Assembly: GCA_030295235.1 (NCBI GenBank) | Contig: AP026147.1 | Span: 310,001-374,000 of the forward strand | From: Fistulifera solaris | Taxonomy: Eukaryota > Bacillariophyta > Bacillariophyceae > Naviculales > Stauroneidaceae | Length of the DNA stretch: 64,000 nucleotides | Direction of reading: 5' to 3' | Shown: positions 45,288-56,108 of the stretch, piece after piece | How the letters are laid out: the number at the start of each line of letters is the position of its first letter | Position numbering within the stretch: the stretch's first letter is position 1 | Position numbers and translations under genes: made by a program | The notes under the pieces: model-generated | Told to the model about the DNA's origin: nothing | Database searches by the model: none | What the model saw: the letters and a program-made list of their open reading frames with translations, nothing else

Positions 45288-45812
45288 TTATGCGTGAAGG
45301 GCCATGGAAGACAGACCTGTAGATGCCATCGAAAGACCCTTCACGAAATTTTTCCCGGAAAACATCCGCCGAAACTTTCTCTTTGTCGTGGATACGGCAT
45401 TATCCACAACCGCACCTACAGATCCGGTCGACGATGATATTTCTCGTTGTTTTCGGATCTTCTGAACTTCTTTCTCGGCCGCCCGGACTTCTTCTTCCGA
45501 AAATCCCCAGACATTCAGTAGTAAATTTTTCCGCGTAATACTGCTCATGCGCAAACTGCGCTTCGATTCTGGCTTAAAGCGTTCGAATTCATCAATATGC
45601 AGTGTAGGATTTTCCACAAACTCATTCCCCAAAGCAACGGGTGGACCGACTTTTGTTTCCGGATGCTCGCCAACGATCCGATTGAATTCGCGAACGGAGA
45701 CGGTGCCAAAGGAAACAGATTTCTTGTAACGTGTTTCCGCCAGACTTGTTAGTGATGTGCAGGAGTTTTGTGAAGGAATTAATTCAACAGGATTGATATC
45801 TCGTGGGCTCAT
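45288..45812 (-). CDS. Small conserved stramenopile-type protein (SVSF...VREFNRIVGEHPE family)
   Basis: The ATG at 45812 reads MSPRDINPVELIPSQ, 174 residues; an upstream in-frame extension begins with a non-ATG codon. The recognisable core is KKSVSFGTVSVREFNRIVGEHP followed by VGPPVALGNEFVENP, a motif I associate with a multi-copy diatom family of unknown function (recognition from memory, not checked). The SVSF element looks like a basophilic kinase site. The C-terminal half is a Lys/Arg/Glu helix (FSEEEVRAAEKEVQKIRKQR) and a basic KRKFRRMF patch. No signal peptide or membrane segment. Could be a small phospho-adaptor; that is a guess. Confidence 0.65.
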   Translation of the reverse strand: MSPRDINPVELIPSQNSCTSLTSLAETRYKKSVSFGTVSVREFNRIVGEHPETKVGPPVALGNEFVENPTLHIDEFERFKPESKRSLRMSSITRKNLLLNVWGFSEEEVRAAEKEVQKIRKQREISSSTGSVGAVVDNAVSTTKRKFRRMFSGKNFVKGLSMASTGLSSMALHA

Positions 45813-46501
45813 GGTTAGTGGTTGTGTTTTCTTTTTATGTTTTGATGGTGAATAATGGCGAGGGCGCAAAAATAGTTCGTGCCAACCTCGGTCTTCCGAG
45901 CTGTTCCGAGCGAAAAAGTGAAAACAGTTCGAGGCCTACGTAGAGCTCTGTAGAAATTGGTACCGCTTAACTTGCATCGGTGGACGAATCGTGCACCTCG
46001 TCAGCGTACAGTGTAGCTTTACTCTCGGTTGATCCAGGAACTTCCAGCTCAGATGATTCGAAACACGTCGTCTGCCAGCTGTCAGATTCACTTGGGACTG
46101 AGTCATAAACCGCAGTCATGAATAACGTACGTTCATCTAGGGCGACTATTTTTTCACAAAACTCATAACTGCGTGCTTCTATTTTTAGTTAGATCTACCA
46201 GCAGCAGTTATCACTCGCCATTCACATCGGAAAACTCGTGTGTCATTTTTTAAATATCAGGTGTATACGTCAAAAGAGGCAAATGTCGACCATTTCACAA
46301 GGTCATTGTCCTTCTTCAATCTGGCTATTGTAGTCATCCCAGAACAATTGATATTCTCAAGCGATTGCACTTGTTCGAAGTTGCCATCATCTATCATTCC
46401 GTTCCAGTTCGTGTTTGAGCGATGCTTCTGTGAAAACTGCTCTCGGTATTGTCGATGGTTGCATTAACTGCACCGAGAACTGCTGTGCCGGGGTTGTTGT
46501 A
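45813..46501. other. Intergenic, nothing recognised
   Basis: 689 bp between two minus-strand genes. A 75-codon plus frame near 46240 has no supporting feature. Confidence 0.4.
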
Positions 46502-47730
46502 TTATACAATGGACGACAACTGTTTTAGGGGTGATGGCTCCGCCGGAGCACAATAGCGTCGTTCGTTGCGCAGATACGTAAAGGCGAAAAACCCCAAGAC
46601 GCTCGTCAACAATCCGAGCGCACCAATCCAGGTCATGGGTACACCAAAAAAGAGGCAGGTGGCGGCAATGGCAAAAGGCGTCGTAAACATCCCAATGAGG
46701 AATACTGCAGAACTGAAAGCTTACTCAAACAAAATGTAGATGCCCAGCTGGAGGGGTTACCGTAAGAATCCGACATTCTCTATCAATAGAGGCAAGCGAT
46801 CGTCGATGGCACTTACTTATAGCTCACATAGCAAATGCTGTTGATCAACGACAGTCGAATATAGTAAAGACAATCAATATGTGATGCCGTCCATAGAAGT
46901 CTCCCGATAAACGGAGCATAACCAATCAGGGCGGGTACCGAGAGAACGGCAGCTCCCAGTTGCTGAAATCGACACAAAAGATTGGCGTCATCTATTTGTA
47001 ATGCCACACTGGAAGCCCGATACCTCTTTTGAAACATACAACGAAAGGCAAAACACAGATTGGCAATCGTCACAATGAGTGATCCACGGAACAGTTGCGA
47101 TTGCGTCGGCAGAGACGACTCGAGCACTTGGTTGCCCCACGTACTTAACACGATGCCGCCCATCAAGAATGTGAGCGCCACAGCTTCCAGAGAAGTGACA
47201 TAGTCAATCTTCCACGCCAACGCCACCGCCGTTGTAAACAAGGGATCCGTCGATTTGATGGTCTCGACGTAGGACGCAGCCGCGTGGCTGAATCCGATAT
47301 TTGATGACAAAAAGTCGAGACTATTGAACATTCCGGCCAACCAGAAGTCGGCATACTCTTGCCAGATGGTGTTGAACGACTTTTCGGCAAACGGGAAAGG
47401 CACCAAAGAACCATTCATGGTCAAGATGAGTCGCAAAAGGGTCGAGGCGCACGTCAGTTGTTGCACGGTCAACAATAAGGGAGGCACGTGCCAGTCGGTC
47501 AACAAGATTTTGGTTGTGACAATAGCGCCGACTCCCACAAAATACCAAACAGCAATGATGAAAAGCAGTAAGACGCGTTCGCGTCGATCTGATGAAGAGG
47601 ATATTATTGTATCGATTGTTGGTGAAGAATGCTCGCGAGTGGGTGTGCCTACCAGCGGCCATGCCGAGCCGTCTGGTTCGGTCGTTGCTATTGCTTGCGG
47701 AGAATCCGATCGACTTCGAAACATTCCCAT
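46502..47730 (-). CDS. Triose-phosphate/nucleotide-sugar transporter family (TPT/DMT) protein (two exons)
   Basis: Exons 46817-47730 and 46502-46712 join over a 104-nt GT-AG intron (CYVSYN/SAVFLIGMF), giving 374 residues. The N-terminal about 50 residues are hydrophilic and contain no plastid signal peptide. About ten membrane helices follow, e.g. LLLFIIAVWYFVGVGAIVTTK, LLTVQQLTCASTLLRL, ALTFLMGGIVLSTWG, MTWIGALGLLTSVLGFFAFTYL. Family signatures: KILLTDWHVPPLLLTVQQL, the SxYVETIKSTDPLFT element of TPTs, and YKRYRASS-type RYR after MFQK. Absence of a presequence argues for Golgi/ER or outermost plastid membrane. The substrate (phosphorylated C3, PEP or nucleotide sugar) cannot be decided from sequence. 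Confidence 0.88.
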
Positions 47731-48469
47731 GGTGCTCTACTAATCGTCTGCAAGTGTTTGACTTGGTTTGGAGAGAAAATGAAAGATTATGCTACCGGTA
47801 TAAGCCAAAGGCAGCGTGGAAAAAGTCCTCAACACGAAAAATTACGTCTCCGTCGATCTGCCATTTTCAAAAATTCGATTTTCTCCGCCGCCTTATTTTT
47901 TCGCCTTTGCCGGACCGGTACTGAAGTAGCTGAAGCGGAAAATGGCTCCCTTTTCTACTAAAATGCAATCGACCTCTCTAGTTCACCGCTGCGGCATCAA
48001 TATCAAAAGCTCTAACAAATACGTTCACGACCTTGCTTTACGCCGTTTATTACTTTTCGTGCGTACATAGTCCTTCAATTAGACATATGGGGATCGTCCA
48101 TTATTTCGGGACTGAAAACTTCTGAGTCATTGGAAGTTGAAGACTGCTTCAATGTGTTGCTTTGTCAATAGGATTGTCGGATCGGGACTTCTTGGAAGAT
48201 CTTCGGTCGAGCTGACAACCCGCGCAATGAATGATGCTGAATGATGAGGAATGACAATGATAACACCCTTTATAGAGAGCCATTGTAAAGAACGAGATAC
48301 GTTTATACTTGTTTGTGATTCTTCTGTAACGAATAGTCATATATAGTTCTGTCTCGAAAACCCCGGAACCGCAATTAAAGCAGAATTTTGTGTCAGAAAA
48401 TCACCAGACTTTCCGCCTCTACAACAACCCTTTGTGCATCTCTGTTCTCAATCGGTATTTCTCGTAAAA
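47731..48469. promoter_or_regulatory. Divergent promoter region
   Basis: 739 bp between the transporter and the RGG gene. Nothing recognised beyond short AT-rich tracts. Confidence 0.35.
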
Positions 48470-49580
48470 ATGCCAACAACAACGGGAGGATGGGGCGATG
48501 AATCGTCTTCCGGTTCGGAAGATGAGGCTCCTATGGAACCGGAAATAAATCCGTCATCTTTACAACAACAAACGGTCCGAGGAAGACAACAGCATGAAGG
48601 AAGAGGACAACACCACGAAGGGAAGAGGACGACGTGCACCGGCACGAGGAGATCGTTCGGGACGAGGAACGGCTCGGGGAGGTCGTATACATCCCCACGA
48701 GGACTGGAAAACGGCAGCCAAACAAGCCTCCATTCTTCCGGCAAGTGCACCTCCCGTCGATGGCTCGAGCTGGATGGCGCAACGACAAAAGAAATTAGAG
48801 GAACAAAGACAGCAACAAGAGCAACTGCGGCGCGAACAGAAGGAGCAACAAGAACTGGCATCCAAAGAACGTCGGGCCAGTCAATTTCAAGCACTGCATG
48901 CGGCGGTGAAAACGATGCAACAACAGGACACTCCACAATCTTCTTTGCAACAGGCCGCATCGAAAGAATCATCGTCTTGGAGGGAACGGGCCTCCCAAGG
49001 CGGTAAACGAGGCGGAAGGCACGACGGCTCGGATTCCAACACTTGGCGTGAACGGGCCGCAATGGAAGAGAAAAGCAGTGATGATAATCGATCGAAGGGT
49101 TCGAAAGGGGGACGGCACGGGAAAGGAGGTCGCGGAAAACAGGCTCCGAAACCAGTCGTTCTCAAGAAGCCAGTCGAGACGGATAACAAAGATCAGTCCG
49201 AATCGAAAATGAAAGTAAAGTACCTGCCGGATGGATCGATTGATGTAACAAAAACAGAAAGTACGAGTAAGCAATCGAACGAGGCTAATAAGAAATCATC
49301 TTTGCAGAAAGCTTTGCATCCACAGGAAGCAGGAGCTGGGCGCGGAAGAGGACGCGGTGGTGGCCGTGATGATACAGGAAGAGGTCGCAGTGAACGAGGC
49401 GGAGGACGCGATGGTGCAGGCAGAGGGCGTGATGATGCAGGCAGAGGCCGAAGTGAACGAGGTGGAGGACGCGATGACTCGGGCAGAGGCCGGGGTGCTC
49501 GCGGTCGAGGTCGTAGTGCCAAAGGCAGGGGTCGCGATGATAAGGGAAGAGGGCGCGCCGCGACGGGTGAAGGCTCTTGA
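48470..49580 (+). CDS. RGG-repeat RNA-binding-type protein (one frame break)
   Basis: The ATG at 48470 gives MPTTTGGWGDESSSGSEDEAP. The frame changes once around 48560-48575 (CAACAACAAACGG) and continues RSEEDNSMKEEDNTTKGRGRR. Parts in order: acidic start, first RGG patch (RGDRSGRGTARGGR), Gln/Glu/Arg coiled coil (QRQKKLEEQRQQQEQLRRE), SSWRERASQ and NTWRERAAM repeats, and an extended Arg/Gly/Asp tail from about 49330 built on GRGRDD and SERGGGRD units. The tail is encoded by a tandem DNA repeat. RGG proteins bind G-rich RNA and ribosomes and form condensates, with Arg methylation as control (family knowledge). No RRM is present. The exact orthologue is unknown. Confidence 0.75.
49335..49570 (+). 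repeat. Coding tandem repeat of GRGRDD/SERGGGRD units
   Basis: About 24-36-bp units beginning GGCAGAGG or GGAAGAGG with GATGAT or GGTGGAGGACG variants run through the 3' end of the RGG gene. Units are degenerate, so copy number could vary between strains. Confidence 0.6.
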
Positions 49581-49672
49581 TCGTTCTAGTTGAATTCCAA
49601 CCTAGAGCTGGCTTGTAATGTGATGTGGCAGTACGAAGGAAAATATGATATCATTATTTATGCGACGATCAG

Positions 49673-50926
49673 TTAATGTGTTTCGTTCTGTGCTTTTATT
49701 TGTGCAAGGTACTTTTGCGCTCGCTGTTCAAGACTTTGCGCATCCTCAATACTTCGCTGAATCTTCAAGAAATGAAGTAACAACTGATTATAGACATCCA
49801 TCTTTCCTGGGTAGCAGTTGTGCAGGCAGTCGCCTTGATGAGAGCGGTGCAAGTCCGGCCTTAAGATGTTCAAGCCATAGCCGTCAATGACTTCGTATCT
49901 CAAACCTGAAGCATCCAGTTCGCGTAGAAAGAGTTGGTTTTGTTTTTGGTAATCATACCAGTGATACGTGATAGTATGATCGTTGTAATTGTCGAGGTTG
50001 TAAATAAGCGATTCCATTGCTCCAATATCATTGACTGGTTCCGAATAATTTCCACAACCTGGATGACCTGGGACACTGGTTCGCCAAAAGAAATGGCATT
50101 TCATATCATATTCATCGCACTTGTCTTGCCACGCTCGTATTTCCTCAATCTGACCGCGAAATTCATTTAGCGTTCTGGTATCGTTAACCCAATGTGCACC
50201 GCGATTGAGAACCAACACAGTAGGAAAGTCGGCATCAAACGACTCCGTCAGCTTGTACAATCGATGGTCGTTCCGCCAAACAACTTTCGTCTTGTGATTA
50301 CAAGCCCACTGATGATGGTTCATATTCTCAGTCTTGCTTCTGTGTTGTGAACTTTGATAAACGGTTTGTCCTAGAAGCTGTAATAAGGATGAATACATTT
50401 CCCAGTTCAACGAATCTCCGATGATTGATACCGTTGCGTAGGGAAGCAGATTGCAGAACTCTTGGGCATTCCAACGAGATAGTTTGCATGATTTCTCCTG
50501 AGGGACCCATTCCCAAGTCTTCCATGGTACCTGCTTGTAGTAATCGTCGGGAAAGCAACGAAGATGCGACGTCCTCGAAATATAGGGAACTTTTTCCATC
50601 TCAATGGCTTGCCATTGGCCTGTTTTAATTTGTGCTCTAGTGCAAAGAATTTCGTCTGAGGTTCTGCTGCTAATTGTACCCAAAGATTGTGACCAGCCAT
50701 TTGATGTTTTGTAAATGTCGATAGGAGGCAACGCATCAGCTTGAACGATTTCACTTGTAGTGGCAAACGAGGATGTAACAAGGGTCGACGTGTCGAGGGA
50801 AGAGATTGTCCACCAAGCTGCTGAAATGGATTGGTAAAACTGGAAAATTAAAAGGAAAACTATCCCTGATATTGCCGTTTGCGTCTTGAGAAAGGACATT
50901 TCAAAGGTGCGATCAGTTCTTGCCAT
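49673..50926 (-). CDS. TBL/PC-esterase-family (SGNH-fold) type II membrane protein, copy 1
   Basis: The start ATG at 50926 is the first in frame. A membrane anchor (AISGIVFLLIFQFYQSIS) near residue 20 gives a type II Golgi topology. The lumenal part has the PC-esterase landmarks: block I VSIIGDSLNWE with the Ser nucleophile, FPTVLVLNRGAHW, FFWRTSVPGHPGC, and the C-terminal DCLHNCYPGKMDVYNQLL block with the catalytic Asp/His. In plants TBL proteins O-acetylate wall polysaccharides; in algae and animals relatives modify other glycans (known). Here a Golgi O-acyltransferase or esterase on secreted or frustule-associated glycans is inferred. Copy 2 at 54411-55679 shares all blocks. Confidence 0.85.
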   Translation of the reverse strand: MARTDRTFEMSFLKTQTAISGIVFLLIFQFYQSISAAWWTISSLDTSTLVTSSFATTSEIVQADALPPIDIYKTSNGWSQSLGTISSRTSDEILCTRAQIKTGQWQAIEMEKVPYISRTSHLRCFPDDYYKQVPWKTWEWVPQEKSCKLSRWNAQEFCNLLPYATVSIIGDSLNWEMYSSLLQLLGQTVYQSSQHRSKTENMNHHQWACNHKTKVVWRNDHRLYKLTESFDADFPTVLVLNRGAHWVNDTRTLNEFRGQIEEIRAWQDKCDEYDMKCHFFWRTSVPGHPGCGNYSEPVNDIGAMESLIYNLDNYNDHTITYHWYDYQKQNQLFLRELDASGLRYEVIDGYGLNILRPDLHRSHQGDCLHNCYPGKMDVYNQLLLHFLKIQRSIEDAQSLEQRAQKYLAQIKAQNETH

Positions 50927-51542
50927 CAAAGTTACTCTTTCTACTAGATCACTCACACCAGTGTGTAAGATAACCACTTTATTTCAAGATCCAACATCGT
51001 TCCATTTTCTAATACATGGATCTGTTTATGGTCTTTGCATGGATGATGTGAGACGCCATCATCACATCACAAAATCCGCACCTTTTTCTTGCAACTTGAA
51101 ACGGTAAAGGCTCATAGTAAAATAGTAGGAGGGAATTAACCGTCGAGGGAGCGCGCATGACAACACTATCATCTACAGTGAGACAAGCGCGCGAGCACAC
51201 CCAAGTACGCGCCATTATTTGTGCTACTTAGGAAACATCACATAGGCTTTCATGCGCGTAGGTTTTCCGCGCCGTTATTGAAATCCGTCACGCCGGCGTC
51301 CTCGAGTTCAAGGTGATTGGCTCTGTGGCCTAAGTAAAATTTCCCGCGCCTCGCTAAAATTGAAATTCAGTCTTATACAACTATACATTGCTGTATTTAT
51401 ATGATCAGGTACGAGCCGACCGACCATACGAGACATACGAAGGCAACAACCTTCATTCAACTCTCGGCAGTCTTCACATTTTCAAGACAGCTTTCTTCTC
51501 GTTTTGCCATCCTCATTCAACAGGTCAACTTGAACCGCATGA
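50927..51542. promoter_or_regulatory. Divergent promoter with two E2F-like sites
   Basis: TTTTCCGCGCC at 51263-51273 and TTTCCCGCGCC at 51340-51350 match E2F/DP consensus and lie about 195-280 bp before the cysteine-rich regulator ATG. The segment is also rich in GCGCG. Function inferred. Confidence 0.4.
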
Positions 51543-54211
51543 TTATGGAGCCATCAGCTGATAAAGCGATCGGAATTGCCAAGTCTATGTCTCACGATGA
51601 GTCTATGGGTGGCAGTGAAAGCCGCGAAGAGAAACCTGGCCGTCGGGAAAAGAACGGCGGCGAACGAGAAAAGCTCTCGTATGAAAGGCGGTAACGAAGT
51701 GTTTCCACAGAATGGAGGACATTATGGATATCCTCAACAGCAGCATCAGCAGCAGAAAATAAACATGCGAGCCCCCCTACCCGATGGTCCGCGGTAACGC
51801 GCCTCCTCCCTATGGCTTTCCCCATCATGGTTTCATGGGCAACTCGTACGGTGGCCATCCGTCTCATTACCACGGCCACTTTCCTGTTCCACCGTATGGC
51901 GCTGGACCTTACGGGGGTGGTCATCCGGGAGCTATGAAAGCACCTGGTTACCATCCTCACCCGCATCACCATCACCCTCAGTACCAAGGCGCTCACTATG
52001 GAATACCACCGACCTACCCTCACAGCCACCCGCAAGGTCCTAGCTACGGAAGTCAAGTTAACCCTTCCGATTCAGCTTCGATTTCAAGTAAAAGCAGCAT
52101 GAACTCGAAAAAGAAGCGGACTTTCGACGGAGTACATGTAAATAGCCTTCCGAACTCTTATTCCTTTCGCCGAACTGACAGCAACAGCAGCACAGCTAGT
52201 ACGCTTACAGCTGGCAACAACACAAGCATGGAGACAAACCAAACCGATGATTCGCAGCAAAAGCGCGACCGGGATGAAAGTCTCTCTGGGGTTTTGAACA
52301 TGGATCGAATGGATTTTGATGATCGGCATATTCATCATGAAGTAAGAAATGGCAACCATAGACGGTCCCATTCGGGCGACTCGACCGCTTCAAGTCTAAG
52401 CGCTTGTGGTTTCAGCCTCGCGTCGATTGAGGGTCAGCATGGTATGTCATTGGAACTTGTTATGCTTTCCGTTCGTTATTGTGTTTCTCTGACAACGCTT
52501 TACAGATGATAGCAGCAAAGCATCAATCAAGCGACAGAAGAAACTGGTTGTTGATACCAGTGTGCGCCCTTCGTCGAGTTGTTCTCATTCTATTGACGTT
52601 GACCAATCCTCTAGATTTGAACAAATGTCGATAGAACACAAGCAACTAGATTCGAACACGTCTGCCGCCAGTTCCAACAGTGGGAGAAACATTTTTCTTG
52701 CCCTGTCATCCTCTCCGATGAATGCCGTTGACGTTGATGCTACTCCGCTAAAGACCAATACGACGAAGAAGACTGATCAGATTTTCAAAAGCAAAGGAAT
52801 TCAATCAACTGGTATGGACGGACACCCTCCGTCTGATACCCCGACACCTCCTGCCCATGTTGACATAGAAGACGCGGTCGTTCACGATGACCACAACATG
52901 TTGAATCGTCATCTCAGGGGTCAGTCTTTCACTCCCTTGCCTCATTTCTCTTCCGTAAATGTTCCTGGGGCGTCTCCCTCAAATGCCGCCTTTGCCTCTA
53001 TGATCAATCCACAACTCTCGTGGAGTATTGCGGGAGATACCCCATCGCTGGCAGACTTGGCTGAATGGGAGGACGATTCTAAATCCAAACAGCGACCCGG
53101 CTCTACTACAAGTATGGAGTCAAGACCTTTGCCCGTCAGTCCTCACGATTTCCAAGCTTGGAAGGAGGAACACGACATGGCTGATCATGCGATGAGTGGG
53201 ACGACAACGCCACTTCCTATGTTCTTTGAAAACGCAAATGAGTCAAACGAAAATCGACAGATGCCATCGTCAAGAAAGGCTGCTTCCCACGGCGATGTCC
53301 ATCCGTATTTTCCTGGTAGCTCGAATGTAAAACCACTACGTCCTGACCAGCATGGTCTGTGGAATCAGACGCCAATGTTCGTTGGTTCGGACGACAACAA
53401 CTACATGCCAAGTCCCCACGAGCGTGATTACTATGCTTATCACCACATGGGGCATGGCGGACCGGGTGATCGCATCAGGAATCTTCGTGGGCGTGTGCAT
53501 CCTGGCCATTCCTATCACCCAATGCCTATGCATATGGCTCCAACGATGTCCGGCCATCTTCCAATGACTTCTCCTATGGGAATGAATGGCGGAAAGGGCA
53601 TGTGGAGTCCGCACCCGGGAATGCAGGGAAGTATGGCTAGCCCTCACCACATGGGCTCCCCGCTAGCTGGTATGGCTCAGTCGAAGCGAAAATGCGTTCC
53701 CATCAAAGCTCCCATTCCGGCGAAGTTCCAAGGTGACATCGAGAAAAATAAGAGTCTTCCTGTTCCTGAATTTACCAGCCTTGTTAACTTTCCTTCTCAC
53801 ATGTCTCAGAAGCAAGCTGTTAACCTCCCTGATGGCATGCGTTGTTGTGTTATGTGCGGACAAGCATGCCCTTGCTCAACGGGAAACAAAGGAAAGAAGG
53901 GGAAATCTAAGGAAGGCGGTCTTCCAAACCAAAACGAACATCTCAGCGATAAGAACAGCGGATATGCCATCATTCCGTCTCAAAATAAAGGCCTATGTAC
54001 CCACTGTGACGTTAATGTCTGGGTCGTTGTTACTAGCGGCTTAGAAATCAAGTGGTGCAAGGGATGCAAGAATTTTCGGCCGTGGGCAGCCTTTGGGGAT
54101 AAAGGCCTCGCTACAAAGTGTCTAAGATGCCGTGAAAGACAACGCGAGAAGTATGCTCTTCAGAAGGAAGAAAAGGATAAGTCTCGCATCGAAACGGATA
54201 TCGTAGCATAA
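51543..54211 (+). CDS. Cysteine-rich putative transcription regulator with His/Pro/Gly-rich N-terminus (two exons, two frame breaks)
   Basis: The ATG at 51543 reads MIMEPSADKAIGIAKSMSHDE. The frame shifts near 51668 (AAAA in GAGAAAAGC) and near 51771-51776 (a run of six C, one missing), then continues NAPPPYGFPHHGF. A 64-nt intron (52442-52505) joins EGQH to DDSSKAS. The long middle is Ser/Asn/His/Met-rich and disordered. The C-terminal domain is cysteine-rich: MRCCVMCGQACPC, then LCTHCDVNVWVVV, IKWCKGCKNFRPWAAFG, TKCLRCRERQREKYA, a CxxC array likely binding two zinc ions followed by a basic helix. I recall this ending in several diatom proteins (unchecked). DNA or RNA binding is inferred from the Zn array plus the RERQREK helix. 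Two E2F-like sites lie upstream. Confidence 0.7.
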
Positions 54212-54410
54212 TGTTACACGCGAGACAACAGCACACAATAACAGATTTAACATGTTAAACAAATCATCAATACACTTATCCGCAAACATTCCTATGTAGT
54301 TTATTCAATTGCTTTAGTACAACTTCGCGTCGTCACTTGCAGTGCGTCGAGATTGTCTATGTTTTCCTCAATTATTCTCAACGATGGCGTTTTACTGATT
54401 CTCCTTGTCG

Positions 54411-55679
54411 TCACTTGCCGTGCTCCTTGAAGTTTCGAATTTTCCTCGCGGCTTCAGTGGCTTCGGGGTCGTAGACCGTCGTTTCATCGATAGGCCAGTC
54501 GTTTGCTTTGGCAACCTTTTCCGCTTTCTTGACGTCACTTTTCGATCGATTCATTCGCAGAAAATGCAGCATGAGTTGATTGTATACGTCCATTTTCCCC
54601 GGATAGCAATTGTGTAAACAATCGTCTTGGTGCGCACGATGCTCATCGGGACGAAGCATATTCAAGTAATACGCATCGATGATATTGTACTCGATTCCGG
54701 CCTTTTCCATTTCTTTCAATACCAGCTCATTCTGATGTTGATAATCGTACCAGTGAAAATTGATGGAGCGATTGTTGTAGAACGCCAAGTTGGCGACCCG
54801 TTCTTCCATCAACGCCAAATCATTGACCGGTTTGGAAAAGGTGCCGCATTCGGGATGACCCGGTACACTGGTGCGCCAAAAGAAATGACATTTCATGTGA
54901 TACTTTTGGTCGCAATCGTGAAGCCACTTCTGAACTTCTTGCAGATTGTGTCGAATATCGTCTAACAGAACCGTGTCATTCACGTAATGCGCCCCACGAT
55001 TGAGCACCAAGACGGTCGGGAAGGTCGACGCAATGGCATCCGTAACATTTTGCAATTTGTCGTCTCGACGATAGACGACGCGCGTCCGGCCTTTACAAAC
55101 CGACTGCGCAATGTTCATTTGCAATTCGCGGGATTGATGTTGATATCCTTGGTGTGTCTTCAAACCATTCAATTGAATCAACGAAGAGTAATGTTCCCAC
55201 GACAGTGAGTCGCCCACAATGGCGACCGTGGCTCCGCGCATTAGAGAACAGAACGTTTCTTGGTCCCAACGGGTCAATGTGCATTGTTTGTCGTGCGGTG
55301 ACCACCTGTACGTATCCCAGGGACCCTCTTTGTAATACAATTCGTGGGGATAACAGCGCAAATGCACGGTGGGTGTAATGTAGGGCGGCTTGGGAAGTTG
55401 TTCTTCGACCCATTTTCCGTGAATGATTTGTTCTCGCGTACAGAGTGGCTTCCGTCGTTCTATATTCGTTCCATTGTATTCTTCGTTGGCTAACACAAAT
55501 TGATGGTGTTCGGGAAGCGTGGGATGCACACGCAATTCTTTGGTTTCGACCGATTCGGGCGGATGTTGTTCCGATTCATTGACATTCCACGGCAGGATCC
55601 ACGATGCATCAAACCACGAAGCCGCTAAAAGGACCGAAACAAAGAGTCCGATCAAGCCACTACTGGCCGCTTTGGGCAT
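54411..55679 (-). CDS. TBL/PC-esterase-family (SGNH-fold) type II membrane protein, copy 2
   Basis: An intact 422-codon frame. The N-terminal anchor SGLIGLFVSVLLAASWF gives type II topology. It shares with copy 1: HLRCYPHELYYKEGPW, VAIVGDSLSWEHYSSLIQL, FPTVLVLNRGAHYVND, FFWRTSVPGHPEC, NFHWYDYQHQNELVLKEM and DDCLHNCYPGKMDVYNQLMLHFL. Ser, Asp and His of the SGNH triad are present. Unlike copy 1 it carries a longer charged C-tail (KKAEKVAKANDWPIDE). The two copies are on the same strand with the cysteine-rich regulator between them on the other, so this is a local duplication with an interposed gene. Role as in copy 1: probable Golgi glycan O-acyl transferase/esterase. Confidence 0.87.
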   Translation of the reverse strand: MPKAASSGLIGLFVSVLLAASWFDASWILPWNVNESEQHPPESVETKELRVHPTLPEHHQFVLANEEYNGTNIERRKPLCTREQIIHGKWVEEQLPKPPYITPTVHLRCYPHELYYKEGPWDTYRWSPHDKQCTLTRWDQETFCSLMRGATVAIVGDSLSWEHYSSLIQLNGLKTHQGYQHQSRELQMNIAQSVCKGRTRVVYRRDDKLQNVTDAIASTFPTVLVLNRGAHYVNDTVLLDDIRHNLQEVQKWLHDCDQKYHMKCHFFWRTSVPGHPECGTFSKPVNDLALMEERVANLAFYNNRSINFHWYDYQHQNELVLKEMEKAGIEYNIIDAYYLNMLRPDEHRAHQDDCLHNCYPGKMDVYNQLMLHFLRMNRSKSDVKKAEKVAKANDWPIDETTVYDPEATEAARKIRNFKEHGK

Positions 55680-56108
55680 TATTGTTTCGATACTTATTAT
55701 TATTGGAGGTTCTCAACCGCTTTTTCTGTCGCGCGTCGATTTCCTGCGTCTTGCGGATCAAAAAGGCTTCACTCGGGTCGAACGGCACCAGGTATGAGGC
55801 CGTCGTTCACAAAGGGATGTTCTTTGTATGTCACAAACACAATAAAACGGCTTGTGTGTCTATGATTTGCGCCTCATCGTCTTTTTTTTTCCTCCCTTGC
55901 AGACGTGTGTGATGATGGTGCAGGACTCAACGGTCGAAAAACAACAAAACGCGTGAGTCACGAGTCACGAGTCATTGAAAGGTTGCTATAGAGTGTGGAA
56001 AACAATTCGACTACTCTAGAGAGGGTTACGAAAGTGCCGTTCAACAAAACTATTAATGTTACGCCATAGCTACGTGTGAACAGATCCAGTCTATTATAAG
56101 CATTACGT
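55680..56108. other. Intergenic, tandem GAGTCAC motif
   Basis: No gene. Direct repeats of GAGTCACGAGTCACGAGTCA at about 55954-55973 resemble bZIP half-sites and occur singly elsewhere in the window. Confidence 0.4.
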
